DNA of 64,000 nt, from NCBI RefSeq assembly GCF_009939225.1, contig NZ_JAACJR010000008.1, positions 989,107-1,053,106 on the forward strand, given 5' to 3'. This stretch comes from Sediminibacterium soli (lineage in GTDB: Bacteria; Bacteroidota; Bacteroidia; Chitinophagales; Chitinophagaceae). The notes beneath the pieces are model-generated. The model was not told the origin of the DNA, ran no database searches, and saw only the letters and a program-made list of their open reading frames with translations. Made by a program: the position numbers and the translations under genes. Of the stretch, positions 55,871-64,000 are shown piece by piece (position 1 is the first letter of the stretch; each line of letters starts with the position of its first letter).

Positions 55871-58800
55871 CTAACTGCATCCCATGCTGTTGCCGCAGTT
55901 CAAACACTTGTAACAGGTACCGCTCCTGATGGTGATATGACCGCAGGTGTTACAGGCAGGCGCATCGCTCTGCATATTTTTGGCGGCAGCATTTACGGCG
56001 TCCATACCGGTTTCCGCTTTCATGGGTGCTGCGGCTGCGCGCTGCAGTTTCTGCGGCTGCGGCTGCGCGGCGGGGGTGCTGTTGGCAGAGGGCGCTGTTA
56101 TACGCACACTGCTCAGCTCAGGCTTTCCCAGCAGGATGGCATCGCCGTCTCCTTCACCGGTGTTTCCGATGCTGGGTTTATCGAGTACATGCACCAGGTC
56201 TGTTCTTCCCAGGTACTCGAATGCGAGCGCACGGAATACAAAATCAACAAGTGAGGTGGTTGTTTTGATATTCGGATGATCTACCATACCCGATGGCTCA
56301 AACTTGGTGAACACGAATTTCTCCACGAATTCTTCGAGCGGCACGCCGTACTGCAGACCCACCGATATTGCGATGGCGAAGCAGTTCATAAAGCTGCGGA
56401 GCGTGGAACCCTCTTTTGCGAGGTCGATGAATATTTCACCCAGCGTTCCGTCGCTGTATTCGCCGGTACGGAGAAAGATCACCTGTCCGCCGATCTTGGC
56501 CTTCTGTGTAAAACCGCGGCGTTTGGCAGGCAGCGATTTTTTCTCTACGATACCCGACAGTGCGCGTTTGAACTTGGTATCGGTAGAAGCCTGCATGCGT
56601 TTATGCACTTCTTCCAGCAGCTCGTCAACGGTAAGCGTACTCAGGTCAACGATCTGCGAAACCGGCGCTTCGGCAACAGCCGTTTCCTTTGTTTCGGCGC
56701 CAGCTTCTGTGGCTTCTTCGGTTTTCTTTTTCTTGTCTGACTTATTGCTCAGCGGCTGGCTCAGTTTAGAACCGTCGCGGTACAGGGCATTTGCCTTCAG
56801 TCCCAGCTGCCAGCTCAGCATATAGCAATCCGCGATCTCTTCCACGGATGCTTCATGGGGCAGGTTGATGGTTTTGGAGATGGCACCGCTCAGGAAGGGC
56901 TGACAGGCGCCCATCATACGGATATGACCGTATGCGTGGATATACCGCTCTCCTTTCTTTCCGCATTTATTGGCGCAGTCAAATACAGTCAGGTGCTCGT
57001 CTTTCAGGAAAGGTGCGCCTTCCACCGTCATGGTTCCGCATACATAATCGTTTGCAGCGTCGATCTGTTCTTCCGTAAAGCCCAGTTCCTCGAGCATGCT
57101 GAAATTCCAGTCGCTGTACTGCGCTTCGGTAAATCCGAGACGCTGCAGGCATTCATCGCCGAGTGTGAAGCGGTTAAACAGGAACCCTATTTCAAAGGCA
57201 GATTTTGCAGCACCGTTCAGTTTCTCTATCTCCTGCTCGCTGAAGCCTTTTGCTTTCAGCGATTCGGGGTTAATAAAAGGAGCCCCGTTAAAGCTGGCTG
57301 CACCCACTGCGTATTTTTCAATCGCGTCCGCTTCTTCTGCGTTGTAGCCAAGGTTATGCAATGCCTGCGGCACAGACTGGTTGATGATCTTGAAGTAACC
57401 GCCACCGCTCAGTTTTTTAAACTTAACCAGCGCAAAATCGGGTTCCACACCGGTTGTATCGCAGTCCATCACCAGACCGATGGTTCCTGTTGGCGCAATA
57501 ACGGTTGTCTGCGCATTGCGGTATCCGTGTTTTTCACCAAGCTGCACTGCCTCATCCCATGCCTTGGTGGCTGCTTTCAGCAGGTAATCGGGACAGTACT
57601 GTGCTTTGATACCCTGTGGTTTGATCTCGATGCCTACATAAGCTTCTTCCGCATCGTAAGCGGCGGCGCGGTGGTTGCGCATTACGCGGAGCATGTCTTC
57701 CTTATTTTCCTCGTATTTATCGAATGCACCGAGGAAAGAAGCCATTTCTGCGGACGTTTTATAGGCGATACCGGTCATGATGGCGCTGATCGCACCGGCA
57801 ATGCCGCGGGCTTCTTCGCTGTCGTAAGAGATACCGCTTACCATCAGCATAGAGCCGAGGTTGGCGAAGCCAAGACCCAGTGTGCGGTAGTCGTAAGACA
57901 GCTGCGCCACATCTTTCGACGGGAACTGCGCCATCAGCACGGATACTTCCAGTACGGTCGTCCACAAACGCGTTGTGTATTCGAAACCTTCCACATCAAA
58001 CACATTCGTATCGTCGTTATGAAAGCGGCGAAGGTTGATGGATGCCAGGTTACATGCGGTATTGTCGAGGAACATGTACTCCGAACAGGGATTGGACGCG
58101 TTGATGCGACCGCCTTTTGGGCAGGTATGCCATTCGTTGATGGTGGTATCGTATTGGGTACCGGGATCGGCGCAGCGCCATGCGGCATAGGCGATTTTAT
58201 CCCATACTTCGCGTGCAGGCACTTTCTTCATCACACGGCCATCGGTACGGGCTTTCAGCTCCCAGTCGCCGCCTTCTTCCAGCGCCCGGAAAAATGAGTT
58301 GGGGATACGCACAGAGTTGTTGGAATTCTGTCCGGATACCGTTGCATAGGCCTCGCCTTCGTAGCTGTTATCGTAACCGGCGGCCACCAGTGCGGCCACT
58401 TTCTTTTCTTCTTCCACTTTCCAGTTGATGAAATCCATCACCTCGGGGTGATCCAGGTCGAGACAGACCATTTTAGCGGCCCGGCGGGTGGTACCGCCGC
58501 TTTTGATGGCGCCGGCGGCACGGTCGCCTATTTTCAGGAAACTCATCAGACCGCTGGAACTGCCGCCGCCGCTGAGTTTTTCGCCCGAACCCCTGATCTG
58601 TGAGAAATTCGTTCCCACGCCCGAGCCGTATTTGAAAATCCGGGCTTCGCGTGTCCAGAGATCCATGATACCGCCTTCGTTCACCAGGTCATCGCTTACG
58701 CTCAGGATAAAGCAGGCATGCGGCTGGGGGCGCTCATATGCGTTGGCGGATTTTTTCAGTTTGCTGTCTTTCGGATCCACATAATAGTGGCCCTGGGGCT

Positions 58801-59251
58801 TGCCGGTAATGCCGTAGCTTTCGTGCAGACCGGTATTGAACCACTGCGGCGAGTTGGGCACGCAGGCCTGGTTGAGGATACTGTACACCAGTTCATCGTA
58901 AAACACCCCGGCATCTTGGGTTGATTTGAAATAACCGTAACGCTCGCCCCAAACACGCCAGCAGTTTGCCATACGGTGCGCCACCTGCTTTACGCTGGTT
59001 TCCCTGCCCACCGATCCATCGGGCTGGGGAACGCCGGCTTTGCGGAAATATTTCTGCGCCAGGATATCCGTAGCGATCTGGCTCCACTGCCTCGGCACCT
59101 CCACATTATTCATTTCGAATACTTTCTCGCCTGTCGGGTTCTTGATCACACTGTCACGGTAATCGTACTCGAACATATCGAAGGGGCTCACCCCTTCTTT
59201 GGTAAAGCGGCGGCTGAATGAAAGGCCTTTGGCGGAGCGTGGGTTAGACAT
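55871..59251 (-). CDS. nrdJ: Vitamin B12-dependent ribonucleotide reductase (class II)
   Basis: A 1126-residue enzyme converting ribonucleotides to deoxyribonucleotides with adenosylcobalamin as the radical source. Key segments: PNSPQWFNTGL, PHACFILSVSDD, the radical-site region NPCSEYMFLDNTACNLASINL, GTIGLVMDCDTTGVEPDFALVKFKKL, and a C-terminal cysteine-rich tail CNTCGHITIRSGTCYKCLNCGNSMGC. The middle-to-late part includes an alanine/glutamate/lysine-rich linker (LSNKSDKKKKTEEATEAG). It is the only RNR in the window. I see no B12 riboswitch in the 548 nt upstream; long reading frames opposite it are shadows. Confidence 0.95.
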   Translation of the reverse strand: MSNPRSAKGLSFSRRFTKEGVSPFDMFEYDYRDSVIKNPTGEKVFEMNNVEVPRQWSQIATDILAQKYFRKAGVPQPDGSVGRETSVKQVAHRMANCWRVWGERYGYFKSTQDAGVFYDELVYSILNQACVPNSPQWFNTGLHESYGITGKPQGHYYVDPKDSKLKKSANAYERPQPHACFILSVSDDLVNEGGIMDLWTREARIFKYGSGVGTNFSQIRGSGEKLSGGGSSSGLMSFLKIGDRAAGAIKSGGTTRRAAKMVCLDLDHPEVMDFINWKVEEEKKVAALVAAGYDNSYEGEAYATVSGQNSNNSVRIPNSFFRALEEGGDWELKARTDGRVMKKVPAREVWDKIAYAAWRCADPGTQYDTTINEWHTCPKGGRINASNPCSEYMFLDNTACNLASINLRRFHNDDTNVFDVEGFEYTTRLWTTVLEVSVLMAQFPSKDVAQLSYDYRTLGLGFANLGSMLMVSGISYDSEEARGIAGAISAIMTGIAYKTSAEMASFLGAFDKYEENKEDMLRVMRNHRAAAYDAEEAYVGIEIKPQGIKAQYCPDYLLKAATKAWDEAVQLGEKHGYRNAQTTVIAPTGTIGLVMDCDTTGVEPDFALVKFKKLSGGGYFKIINQSVPQALHNLGYNAEEADAIEKYAVGAASFNGAPFINPESLKAKGFSEQEIEKLNGAAKSAFEIGFLFNRFTLGDECLQRLGFTEAQYSDWNFSMLEELGFTEEQIDAANDYVCGTMTVEGAPFLKDEHLTVFDCANKCGKKGERYIHAYGHIRMMGACQPFLSGAISKTINLPHEASVEEIADCYMLSWQLGLKANALYRDGSKLSQPLSNKSDKKKKTEEATEAGAETKETAVAEAPVSQIVDLSTLTVDELLEEVHKRMQASTDTKFKRALSGIVEKKSLPAKRRGFTQKAKIGGQVIFLRTGEYSDGTLGEIFIDLAKEGSTLRSFMNCFAIAISVGLQYGVPLEEFVEKFVFTKFEPSGMVDHPNIKTTTSLVDFVFRALAFEYLGRTDLVHVLDKPSIGNTGEGDGDAILLGKPELSSVRITAPSANSTPAAQPQPQKLQRAAAAPMKAETGMDAVNAAAKNMQSDAPACNTCGHITIRSGTCYKCLNCGNSMGCS

Positions 59252-59799
59252 TGCTGGTCGGATTTATTCGGTTATAGTTAAGCTTGGATGAACCTGCCGC
59301 GTTACGAAAATGTTAAGCGGTTGACGAAAATATCTTTCCATATCCAGATATCCGGTCCGGAAATATCAACACCTGTGAAAAAGTAATGTGCATTTTACCA
59401 AAGCCCCGGCCCCTGCTGGATTTGGGGCAAAATGCACAGTTGTCGGAAAATATTTTCGGGCAAAAATGCTGCCGGAAAGGAATTTTTGCGTAAATGGGTA
59501 AGGGACGGGAGATCCCGAAGCATGGATTAGCGGATTGGCGGATTATGGATTGGCGGATTAGTCTGGGTCTGTAGTTAACCCGGATTACAGGCATCTCTGC
59601 AAATCCGGAATCCACAAATCCGGAATCCGCCAATCCATAATCCGCAATCCCCTCAAAAGTGAGAATTTTACAAGAAATAAGGCCCTATATACAGGCAGCG
59701 GATCATAAATAATGCGCTATCTTTCAGTTCGGTATATGGTTGTTTCCGGAAAGACGGAAACTTTTTGCATTTTTGCAGCAATCCTTTATCGGCAGAAGA
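59252..59799. other. Intergenic region between nrdJ and the GGGP-synthase-like gene
   Basis: 548 nt without a convincing gene. It contains the longest GGATTAGCGGATT-family palindrome (59538-59645), and near the right end a promoter-like CATTTTTG (59768-59775, one mismatch from TAnnTTTG) 24 nt before ATG 59800. The left half has GC-poor stretches and a CCGGAAAG/CCGGAAAATATTTTCGG dyad near 59445-59475. No B12-box-like conservation is recognisable. Confidence 0.5.
59538..59645. repeat. Palindromic repeat, GGATTAGCGGATT family, copy 3
   Basis: Perfect 22-bp arms, 59538-59559 and 59624-59645 (GCGGATTATGGATTGGCGGA... ), enclosing 64 nt that hold further AATCCGGAATCC words. The 21 bp at the left arm are identical to 49785-49805 of copy 2. 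Confidence 0.85.
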
Positions 59800-60555
59800 A
59801 TGAAGCATACGTTATATAACCAGTTCGTAGACCGGAAAAAAGCAGGCAAAAAATCTTTTGCCGTTCTGATAGACCCCGACAAGGTCGACAATGAAAAGAT
59901 TGAACAACTGGTGGGATTGGGAACCGAGGCCAGAGTGGACTATTTTTTTGTCGGCGGCAGCCTGGTCATATCCAGTCATCTGGATGAATGCATCCAGCAG
60001 ATCAAAGCGGCCTGTGATATCCCGGTGGTGCTGTTTCCGGGCTCTCCCTCGCAGGTAAGTAAATATGCAGACGCTTTATTGTATCTCTCCCTGATATCCG
60101 GCCGTAACCCCGAACTGCTGATCGGCCAGCACGTGATCAGCGCCCCCTTTGTTAAAAAAAGCGGGCTCGAGATCATGCCCACGGGCTATATGGTGGTTGA
60201 CGGAGGGGCGCCCACCACGGTTTCCTATATTTCCAATGCCACCCCGATACCGGCAGACAAAAACGAAATTGCCATGTGCACGGCCATGGCAGGTGAGATG
60301 CTGGGGATGAAACTGATCTATATGGATGCCGGCAGCGGCGCCAAAAGACCGATTACCGAAGCCATGATCGAAAAAGTGGCCCGTCATATAGAAGCCCCGC
60401 TGATCATCGGCGGCGGTATCACCGAGCCGGAAAAAGCCTACCATAACTGCAAAGCCGGCGCCGATGTGATCGTGGTGGGCAATGCCATTGAAAAAGACCC
60501 CGGCCTGATCAAGGAGATCAGCGCAGCGGTGCACAGCGTTCCCGTAAAAGCCTGA
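59800..60555 (+). CDS. Geranylgeranylglyceryl/heptaprenylglyceryl phosphate synthase family protein
   Basis: A 251-residue TIM-barrel of the GGGPS/PcrB family, which attaches an isoprenyl chain to sn-glycerol-1-phosphate by an ether bond, the first step of archaeal-type lipids. SFAVLIDPDKV, DYFFVGGSLVISSHLDE, VVLFPGSPSQVSKYADALLYLSLISGRNPE, GYMVVDGG, IYMDAGSGAKRPI and GGGITEPEKAYHNCKAGADVIVVGN are characteristic. ATG 59800 is used; a longer frame starts at 59740. Bacteroidota members are known to belong to this family; no glycerol-1-phosphate dehydrogenase or isoprenoid genes accompany it here. Converges with an M28 peptidase gene. Confidence 0.9.
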   Translation: MKHTLYNQFVDRKKAGKKSFAVLIDPDKVDNEKIEQLVGLGTEARVDYFFVGGSLVISSHLDECIQQIKAACDIPVVLFPGSPSQVSKYADALLYLSLISGRNPELLIGQHVISAPFVKKSGLEIMPTGYMVVDGGAPTTVSYISNATPIPADKNEIAMCTAMAGEMLGMKLIYMDAGSGAKRPITEAMIEKVARHIEAPLIIGGGITEPEKAYHNCKAGADVIVVGNAIEKDPGLIKEISAAVHSVPVKA

Positions 60556-60569
60556 GAAGTTATCAAACA

Positions 60570-60622
60570 GTAAGTGCTGGGTAATACGTTTTGAACAAAA
60601 CAACGTATTACCCAGCACTTAC
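60570..60622. repeat. Perfect 21-bp-arm palindrome between GGGPS-like and M28 peptidase genes
   Basis: Arms 60570-60590 and 60602-60622 are perfectly complementary around an 11-nt loop; the arm contains TAAGTGCTGGGTAATACGTT. It lies between converging genes but has no U-run on either side. Confidence 0.8.
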
Positions 60623-60640
60623 CCTGTATTGCACTGCCTG

Positions 60641-61936
60641 TTAGCGCAGCGAAGAAGTGTCTACCCGGGTAGGCGTTTGCCTGCCGCTGACGATGCCGCG
60701 CGCGCTCAGGGCAATGGCTTTGATGATCATGGACATATTCGCCATATCAAGGGTTCCTATTTCATCGCTTGCCTGGTGGTAGTTGGGTTCGTTGTCCATT
60801 TTGGAAGTGGAGATCGTATGTGCAGGTACGCCCAGCCTGGCAAGGGTGGCATTGTCTGAACGATAGAACAGGTCTTCTTTTACATAAGGGTCGGGATGAA
60901 ACGTAAAACCCGTGCCTTCGAGGTTTGACTGCAACAGGGCGCCCATATCGGTTTTTTCGTACCCTGTGATGTAGGCCGAATTTTTGCCCCATTTGCTTTC
61001 CGTACCGATCATTTCAATATTGAACATGGCTTTTACCGATGCCGGATCGAACTGTTTTGAGAAATACTGGGAGCCGAATCCGCCTATCTCCTCTCCGGTA
61101 AATGCAGCAAATACCAGCGTACGCTCATTGTTATTGAGCGCTTTGTAATATTTCGCCAGCATGATTACGGCCGTGGTACCGGCAGCATCGTCGTTTGCCC
61201 CGTTGAAGATCGAATCGGCAAGTGTGTTCCCCTGGCGGTCTTTAGACATAATGCCCAGGTGGTCGTAGTGTCCTGAAAAGATCACGTATTCGTTCTTCCG
61301 GCTTTTGCCCGGTATCACACCCACCACGTTCTGCGTATTCATTTCGGTGATCTCGTGCTTTGCCTCAACAGAGAATGTCTTCGGATCTGCGGCGGTGAGA
61401 ACAAACACCGTGCTTTTATCAGACCGGAAGAGCATCGATTTAAGTCGGGTAAGGTTGCCGAACGACCTTGCAAAAGAGGTATCCACCAGTACCAGGTAAT
61501 TCTTATCGGGATTGAAATAGGAACGCAGTTCGCTCAGTTTCCTGTCTTTTCCAAAAACCACTTTTGTATAACCGGATGTTTCCGTAAGCTTCAGTTCGGG
61601 TTGGGAAGTAACCACGATCACATTCCTGGTATCAACGGCATTACCGTCGAGCGAGCAGGATGCGCTGATAAATTTCGGCCTGATCATGGTAAAGGGCTGC
61701 AGGTAAGAAGCGCTGTTGTTCCAGGTTTGCAGGCCGGTCTTTGTAAACTCGCCGGCGATAAATGCGGCGGCTTTGTCGTTGCCCGGTGTAAAGGTTCTGC
61801 GGCCCTGCATATCGTCGGCAGAGAGGGTTTTTTCAACCCGCTCCACTTCCTGCGGATGGATGATCCTGTCAATATCCTGTCCAAAAGACGCTCCTGCCAC
61901 AGCCAGCGCCAGCACTACCAGAGAAAGTTTTTTCAT
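60641..61936 (-). CDS. M28-family zinc peptidase
   Basis: A 431-residue secreted metallopeptidase: signal peptide (about 1-20, AGASFGQ), then an M28 catalytic domain in the second half with the dinuclear zinc ligands in SGHYDHLG, NGANDDAAGT, FTGEEIGGFGS and NYHQASDE. The upstream part (about 35-200) contains the PA-like region found in many Bacteroidota M28 members. ATG 61936 (MKKLSLVVLAL) is used in place of a longer TTG frame through a terminator. It converges with the GGGPS-like gene. Role: extracellular or periplasmic aminopeptidase. Confidence 0.9.
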   Translation of the reverse strand: MKKLSLVVLALAVAGASFGQDIDRIIHPQEVERVEKTLSADDMQGRRTFTPGNDKAAAFIAGEFTKTGLQTWNNSASYLQPFTMIRPKFISASCSLDGNAVDTRNVIVVTSQPELKLTETSGYTKVVFGKDRKLSELRSYFNPDKNYLVLVDTSFARSFGNLTRLKSMLFRSDKSTVFVLTAADPKTFSVEAKHEITEMNTQNVVGVIPGKSRKNEYVIFSGHYDHLGIMSKDRQGNTLADSIFNGANDDAAGTTAVIMLAKYYKALNNNERTLVFAAFTGEEIGGFGSQYFSKQFDPASVKAMFNIEMIGTESKWGKNSAYITGYEKTDMGALLQSNLEGTGFTFHPDPYVKEDLFYRSDNATLARLGVPAHTISTSKMDNEPNYHQASDEIGTLDMANMSMIIKAIALSARGIVSGRQTPTRVDTSSLR

Positions 61937-61954
61937 TGTATGGTTTGTTTGAAT

Positions 61955-61985
61955 AAAAATTGCCAATCGCAAACTGATTGGCAAT
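61955..61985 (-). terminator. Rho-independent terminator of the LytTR/histidine kinase operon
   Basis: ATTGCCAATC (61959-61968) with GATTGGCAAT (61976-61985), 7-nt loop, followed by U-rich sequence on the minus strand. It starts 21 nt after the response-regulator stop. Confidence 0.85.
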
Positions 61986-62006
61986 AATGGTTTCAGGTAT
62001 GTTTGT

Positions 62007-62738
62007 TTATAAACTCATCATTTCTTTGAATTTCACCGTCTGTCTCCGGCTCACTTCGATCTTCTCGCCGCCTTTCAGGTCAACCAGCAAACCGCCGTTG
62101 AAATAGGGTTCAATCTTTTCGATCCAGCGGAGGTTGATGATGTGTTTTCGGTTGGCGCGGAAGAACATTCGGTCGTCCAGTCTTTCCTCGAGGGCGTTCA
62201 GCGATTTCAGGATAAGGGGTTTATGTGTGCCGAAGAACACTTTTGCATAGTTACCCACGCTTTCGAATAAACGGATCTCGCCCAATTTCACAAACCAGCA
62301 GCGCTCGCCGTCTTTTACAAATACCTGGTCCAGTTCTGTCAGCGGTCCGCGGTTTACGCCGTTAAGGCCCACATTCTCTTTGAAGATCTCGGCCTGCAGT
62401 TTCTGGATGGCGTCGGCAAGGCGTTTGGGTTCGATGGGTTTAAGCAGGTAATCCAGCGCATTTACCTCGAATGCCTTGATTGCATATTCATCGTAGGCCG
62501 TGGTAAAGATCACACGCGGCGCTTTTTCCACTTCCGCCAGCAGGTCAAAACCCGTTTTGCCGGGCATCTGTATATCGAGGAAGATCAGGTCGGGGTTGAG
62601 CGACTCGATCTTTTCGATGCCGTCATCCACATTGGCCGCTTCTTCGATCACTTCTATGTCGGAATGGTCCTGCAGTAATTTCTTCAGTTCGTTACGCGCC
62701 AGCCTTTCGTCGTCTATGATAATTGCTTTGATTGCCAT
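62007..62738 (-). CDS. LytTR-family response regulator
   Basis: A 243-residue protein: receiver domain (about 1-120) with Asp9/Asp10 and phosphoacceptor Asp55 (IFLDIQMPG), and a LytTR DNA-binding domain (about 145-243, VFVKDGERCWFVKLGEIRLFESVGNYAKVFF, RANRKHIINLRWIEKIEPYFNGG, VSRRQTVKFKE). It follows the histidine kinase gene by 29 nt. Direct targets unknown; the regulators of this family bind paired 9-10 bp repeats. Confidence 0.93.
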   Translation of the reverse strand: MAIKAIIIDDERLARNELKKLLQDHSDIEVIEEAANVDDGIEKIESLNPDLIFLDIQMPGKTGFDLLAEVEKAPRVIFTTAYDEYAIKAFEVNALDYLLKPIEPKRLADAIQKLQAEIFKENVGLNGVNRGPLTELDQVFVKDGERCWFVKLGEIRLFESVGNYAKVFFGTHKPLILKSLNALEERLDDRMFFRANRKHIINLRWIEKIEPYFNGGLLVDLKGGEKIEVSRRQTVKFKEMMSL

Positions 62739-62767
62739 ATCACGAATTTACAAATTGATTTGATTTA

Positions 62768-63826
62768 TTAAGAGTGTGCAAATTGTACGGGCATGATCAC
62801 TTTGGCCTCCACCATATCATTGCTGGTATCGCGGATATCGAAGCTGGCCTTATCGCCAAACAGCAATTTGAGCCTGTTACGGGTGCTGGTAATGCCAAAC
62901 CCGTCTTCCTTACTGCCTGCATTGCCGTTCAGGCTGCCGCTGTTCAGTACGATCAGTTCGTGGTGGTTATTGGTATAGTCCGAAATCACTTTTATCTGCC
63001 CGCCGTCTTTCTGCTTGCTGATGCCGTGTTTGATCGCGTTCTCCACCAGCGTCTGCAGCATCATCGGCGGAACGGGCTGGTCCAGCGTGTCTTCATCGAT
63101 ATCGTATTCCACCCGCAGCCTGTCTTCAAAACGGATATGCTCCAGGGCCAGGTAATCTTTTACAATATTCAGTTCTTTTTCAAACGGCACCGTCTCCTGT
63201 TTTTCCGTCTGCATGCTGCTGCGCAGGATATTGCTCAGTTCCGTGATGGCCTTACGCGCTCTCTCGGGGTTCTCGTCTACCAGCGCCCGGATGCTGTTCA
63301 GCGCATTAAAAATAAAATGGGGGTTGATATGCGATTTGATGGTTTTGAGCTCCAGCTCTTTTACCAGGCTTTCCAGGCGCACTTTCTGGATCACGTTCGT
63401 AGTGCCCAGTTCAACATAATGCCAGATATAATAGATAGACAGCCACACAAGTATCAGCGGGGAATCGAGGATCAGGTTGGCAAGGAATCTTTTCTCCACC
63501 GATGCCTTGTTGCGCGGGTCAAACATCTGCAGCCATTCCACGATGGCGCTGTTGGTGAGGTTGAACAGGATCAGCACCCCGATCACGATGGCCGTGAGCT
63601 TGTTCCATTTCTGTTTGCTTACCGGCGGACGCAGCTCCAGTTTGAGGATCAGTTCGCGCAGAAGATGGGTGTAGAAAAGTCCGAGAAGAATGGTGATGGA
63701 GATCCGGGGGAAGACAACATCGTTGTTCTTGTTCTCGAAAACAAAAGCAAAGAACAGCATGGTCAGACCGTACAACAACCAGCCCCCAAGCTGGCACCAC
63801 CAGTATAATGAAGATTTACTTCTCAT
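62768..63826 (-). CDS. LytS-type sensor histidine kinase
   Basis: A 352-residue membrane kinase with about four transmembrane helices (about 9-30, 42-60, 77-98, 118-140), the His_kinase domain around His170 (INPHFIFNALNSIRALV) and a C-terminal HATPase with NAIKHGIS and GFGITSTRNRLKLLFG. No periplasmic sensor domain of note. ATG 63826 is used; it lies 8 nt after an exact promoter element. Together with the downstream LytTR regulator it forms one operon that ends at a terminator. Confidence 0.93.
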   Translation of the reverse strand: MRSKSSLYWWCQLGGWLLYGLTMLFFAFVFENKNNDVVFPRISITILLGLFYTHLLRELILKLELRPPVSKQKWNKLTAIVIGVLILFNLTNSAIVEWLQMFDPRNKASVEKRFLANLILDSPLILVWLSIYYIWHYVELGTTNVIQKVRLESLVKELELKTIKSHINPHFIFNALNSIRALVDENPERARKAITELSNILRSSMQTEKQETVPFEKELNIVKDYLALEHIRFEDRLRVEYDIDEDTLDQPVPPMMLQTLVENAIKHGISKQKDGGQIKVISDYTNNHHELIVLNSGSLNGNAGSKEDGFGITSTRNRLKLLFGDKASFDIRDTSNDMVEAKVIMPVQFAHS

Positions 63827-63834
63827 GTTGAGCA

Positions 63835-63864
63835 CAAATATATACGCAAAGAACACGGGGCAAA
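63835..63864 (-). promoter_or_regulatory. Promoter of the LytS/LytTR operon
   Basis: Minus-strand TATATTTG (63835-63842), 18-nt spacer, TTTG (63861-63864): a full match to the Bacteroidota TTTG-N17-23-TAnnTTTG pattern, 8 nt before the kinase ATG. Confidence 0.65.
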
Positions 63865-64000
63865 GTCTTAATTATGATTAATGGCAAAATCCGCCTCTGT
63901 CTGGCACAATACGGTGTTTCAGGGGCCGAAAAATCTATGAAAACCTTCGTAATTAATTCACGGACGGCAAACAAATCAGGGTGAAAGCTGTTAACTAAGG

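Noticed and set aside
56855..58297. 480-codon open frame opposite nrdJ
   Set aside because: Antisense shadow of a GC-rich, strongly conserved gene; no recognisable domain and no promoter.
59313..59633. 106-codon frame in the nrdJ-GGGPS gap
   Set aside because: It reads through the palindromic repeat and has low-complexity repeats in translation; no family resemblance.
59252..59799. Cobalamin riboswitch upstream of nrdJ
   Set aside because: No B12-box-like or conserved core words seen by eye; a covariance search would be needed to settle it.

Overview
This window looks like a contiguous stretch of chromosome from a member of the Bacteroidota, most probably of the Chitinophagaceae or a close relative (family-level placement is inference). 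The signs are a SusC/SusD outer-membrane pair, two giant secreted PKD proteins with type B type-IX-secretion (gliding-motility) C-termini, Bacteroidota-restricted families (DUF4293, DUF4105, DUF3467), a bacterial GGGP-synthase-like enzyme, a B12-dependent ribonucleotide reductase, and promoters with the Bacteroidota -7 element TAnnTTTG in front of many genes. I see no rRNA, tRNA, CRISPR array, transposase, integrase or prophage gene. Most of the window is ordinary, densely packed chromosome with 49 genes.

Layout. 1-2.5 kb: rplY (partial) and prs on the minus strand, radC and a DUF3467 protein. 2.6-7.4 kb: a SusC/SusD pair with its own terminator and a long AT-rich upstream region. 7.7-16.4 kb: folD-queE, a divergent HxlR regulator/azoreductase pair with a palindromic operator, an OmpA-PD40 envelope protein, dprA, an MFS exporter and guaB. 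16.5-25.3 kb: DUF4105 membrane protein, alpha/beta hydrolase and two tandem paralogous secreted PKD proteins, then an SDR and a DinB protein. 25.4-36.5 kb: nitronate monooxygenase, sugar-nucleotidyltransferase, glyA, DUF4293, uvrA, an ECF sigma factor, a DsbD pair and purQ. 36.6-43.5 kb: two unknown envelope genes, kup overlapping a rhodanese gene, and two paralogous membrane-anchored hydrolases. 43.6-50.8 kb: oxyR divergent from katG, a RidA / D-threonine-aldolase-like / dipeptidase operon, and a convergent LD-carboxypeptidase. 51-63.8 kb: metG, a GMC dehydrogenase with its small subunit, nrdJ, a GGGP-synthase-family gene, an M28 peptidase and a LytS/LytTR two-component system.

How parts work together. 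oxyR and katG form a textbook peroxide-stress pair: the regulator keeps both redox cysteines (at 199 and 208), and a tandem ATAG-N7-CTAT type operator lies directly beside a TTTG-N19 promoter aimed at katG. HxlR/AzoR is a second, electrophile/quinone-type stress pair. prs, guaB, purQ, folD and glyA serve nucleotide and one-carbon metabolism. The RidA-DTA-dipeptidase operon and the facing LD-carboxypeptidase suggest handling of D-amino-acid-containing (possibly peptidoglycan) peptides.

The most unusual material is outside the genes: at least three families of dispersed palindromic intergenic repeats (CCGTGCCTCTGTG type, GGATTAGCGGATT type, CAGCCATTCAAC type), one of which sits inside the predicted katG 5' leader and one of which appears to have replaced the native start region of a hydrolase gene; a 7 x 15-bp tandem array touching the oxyR stop codon; a perfect 21-bp-arm palindrome; and several promoters only 3-5 nt from the start codon, implying leaderless or nearly leaderless mRNAs. 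I did not find a clearly new defence or mobile system.
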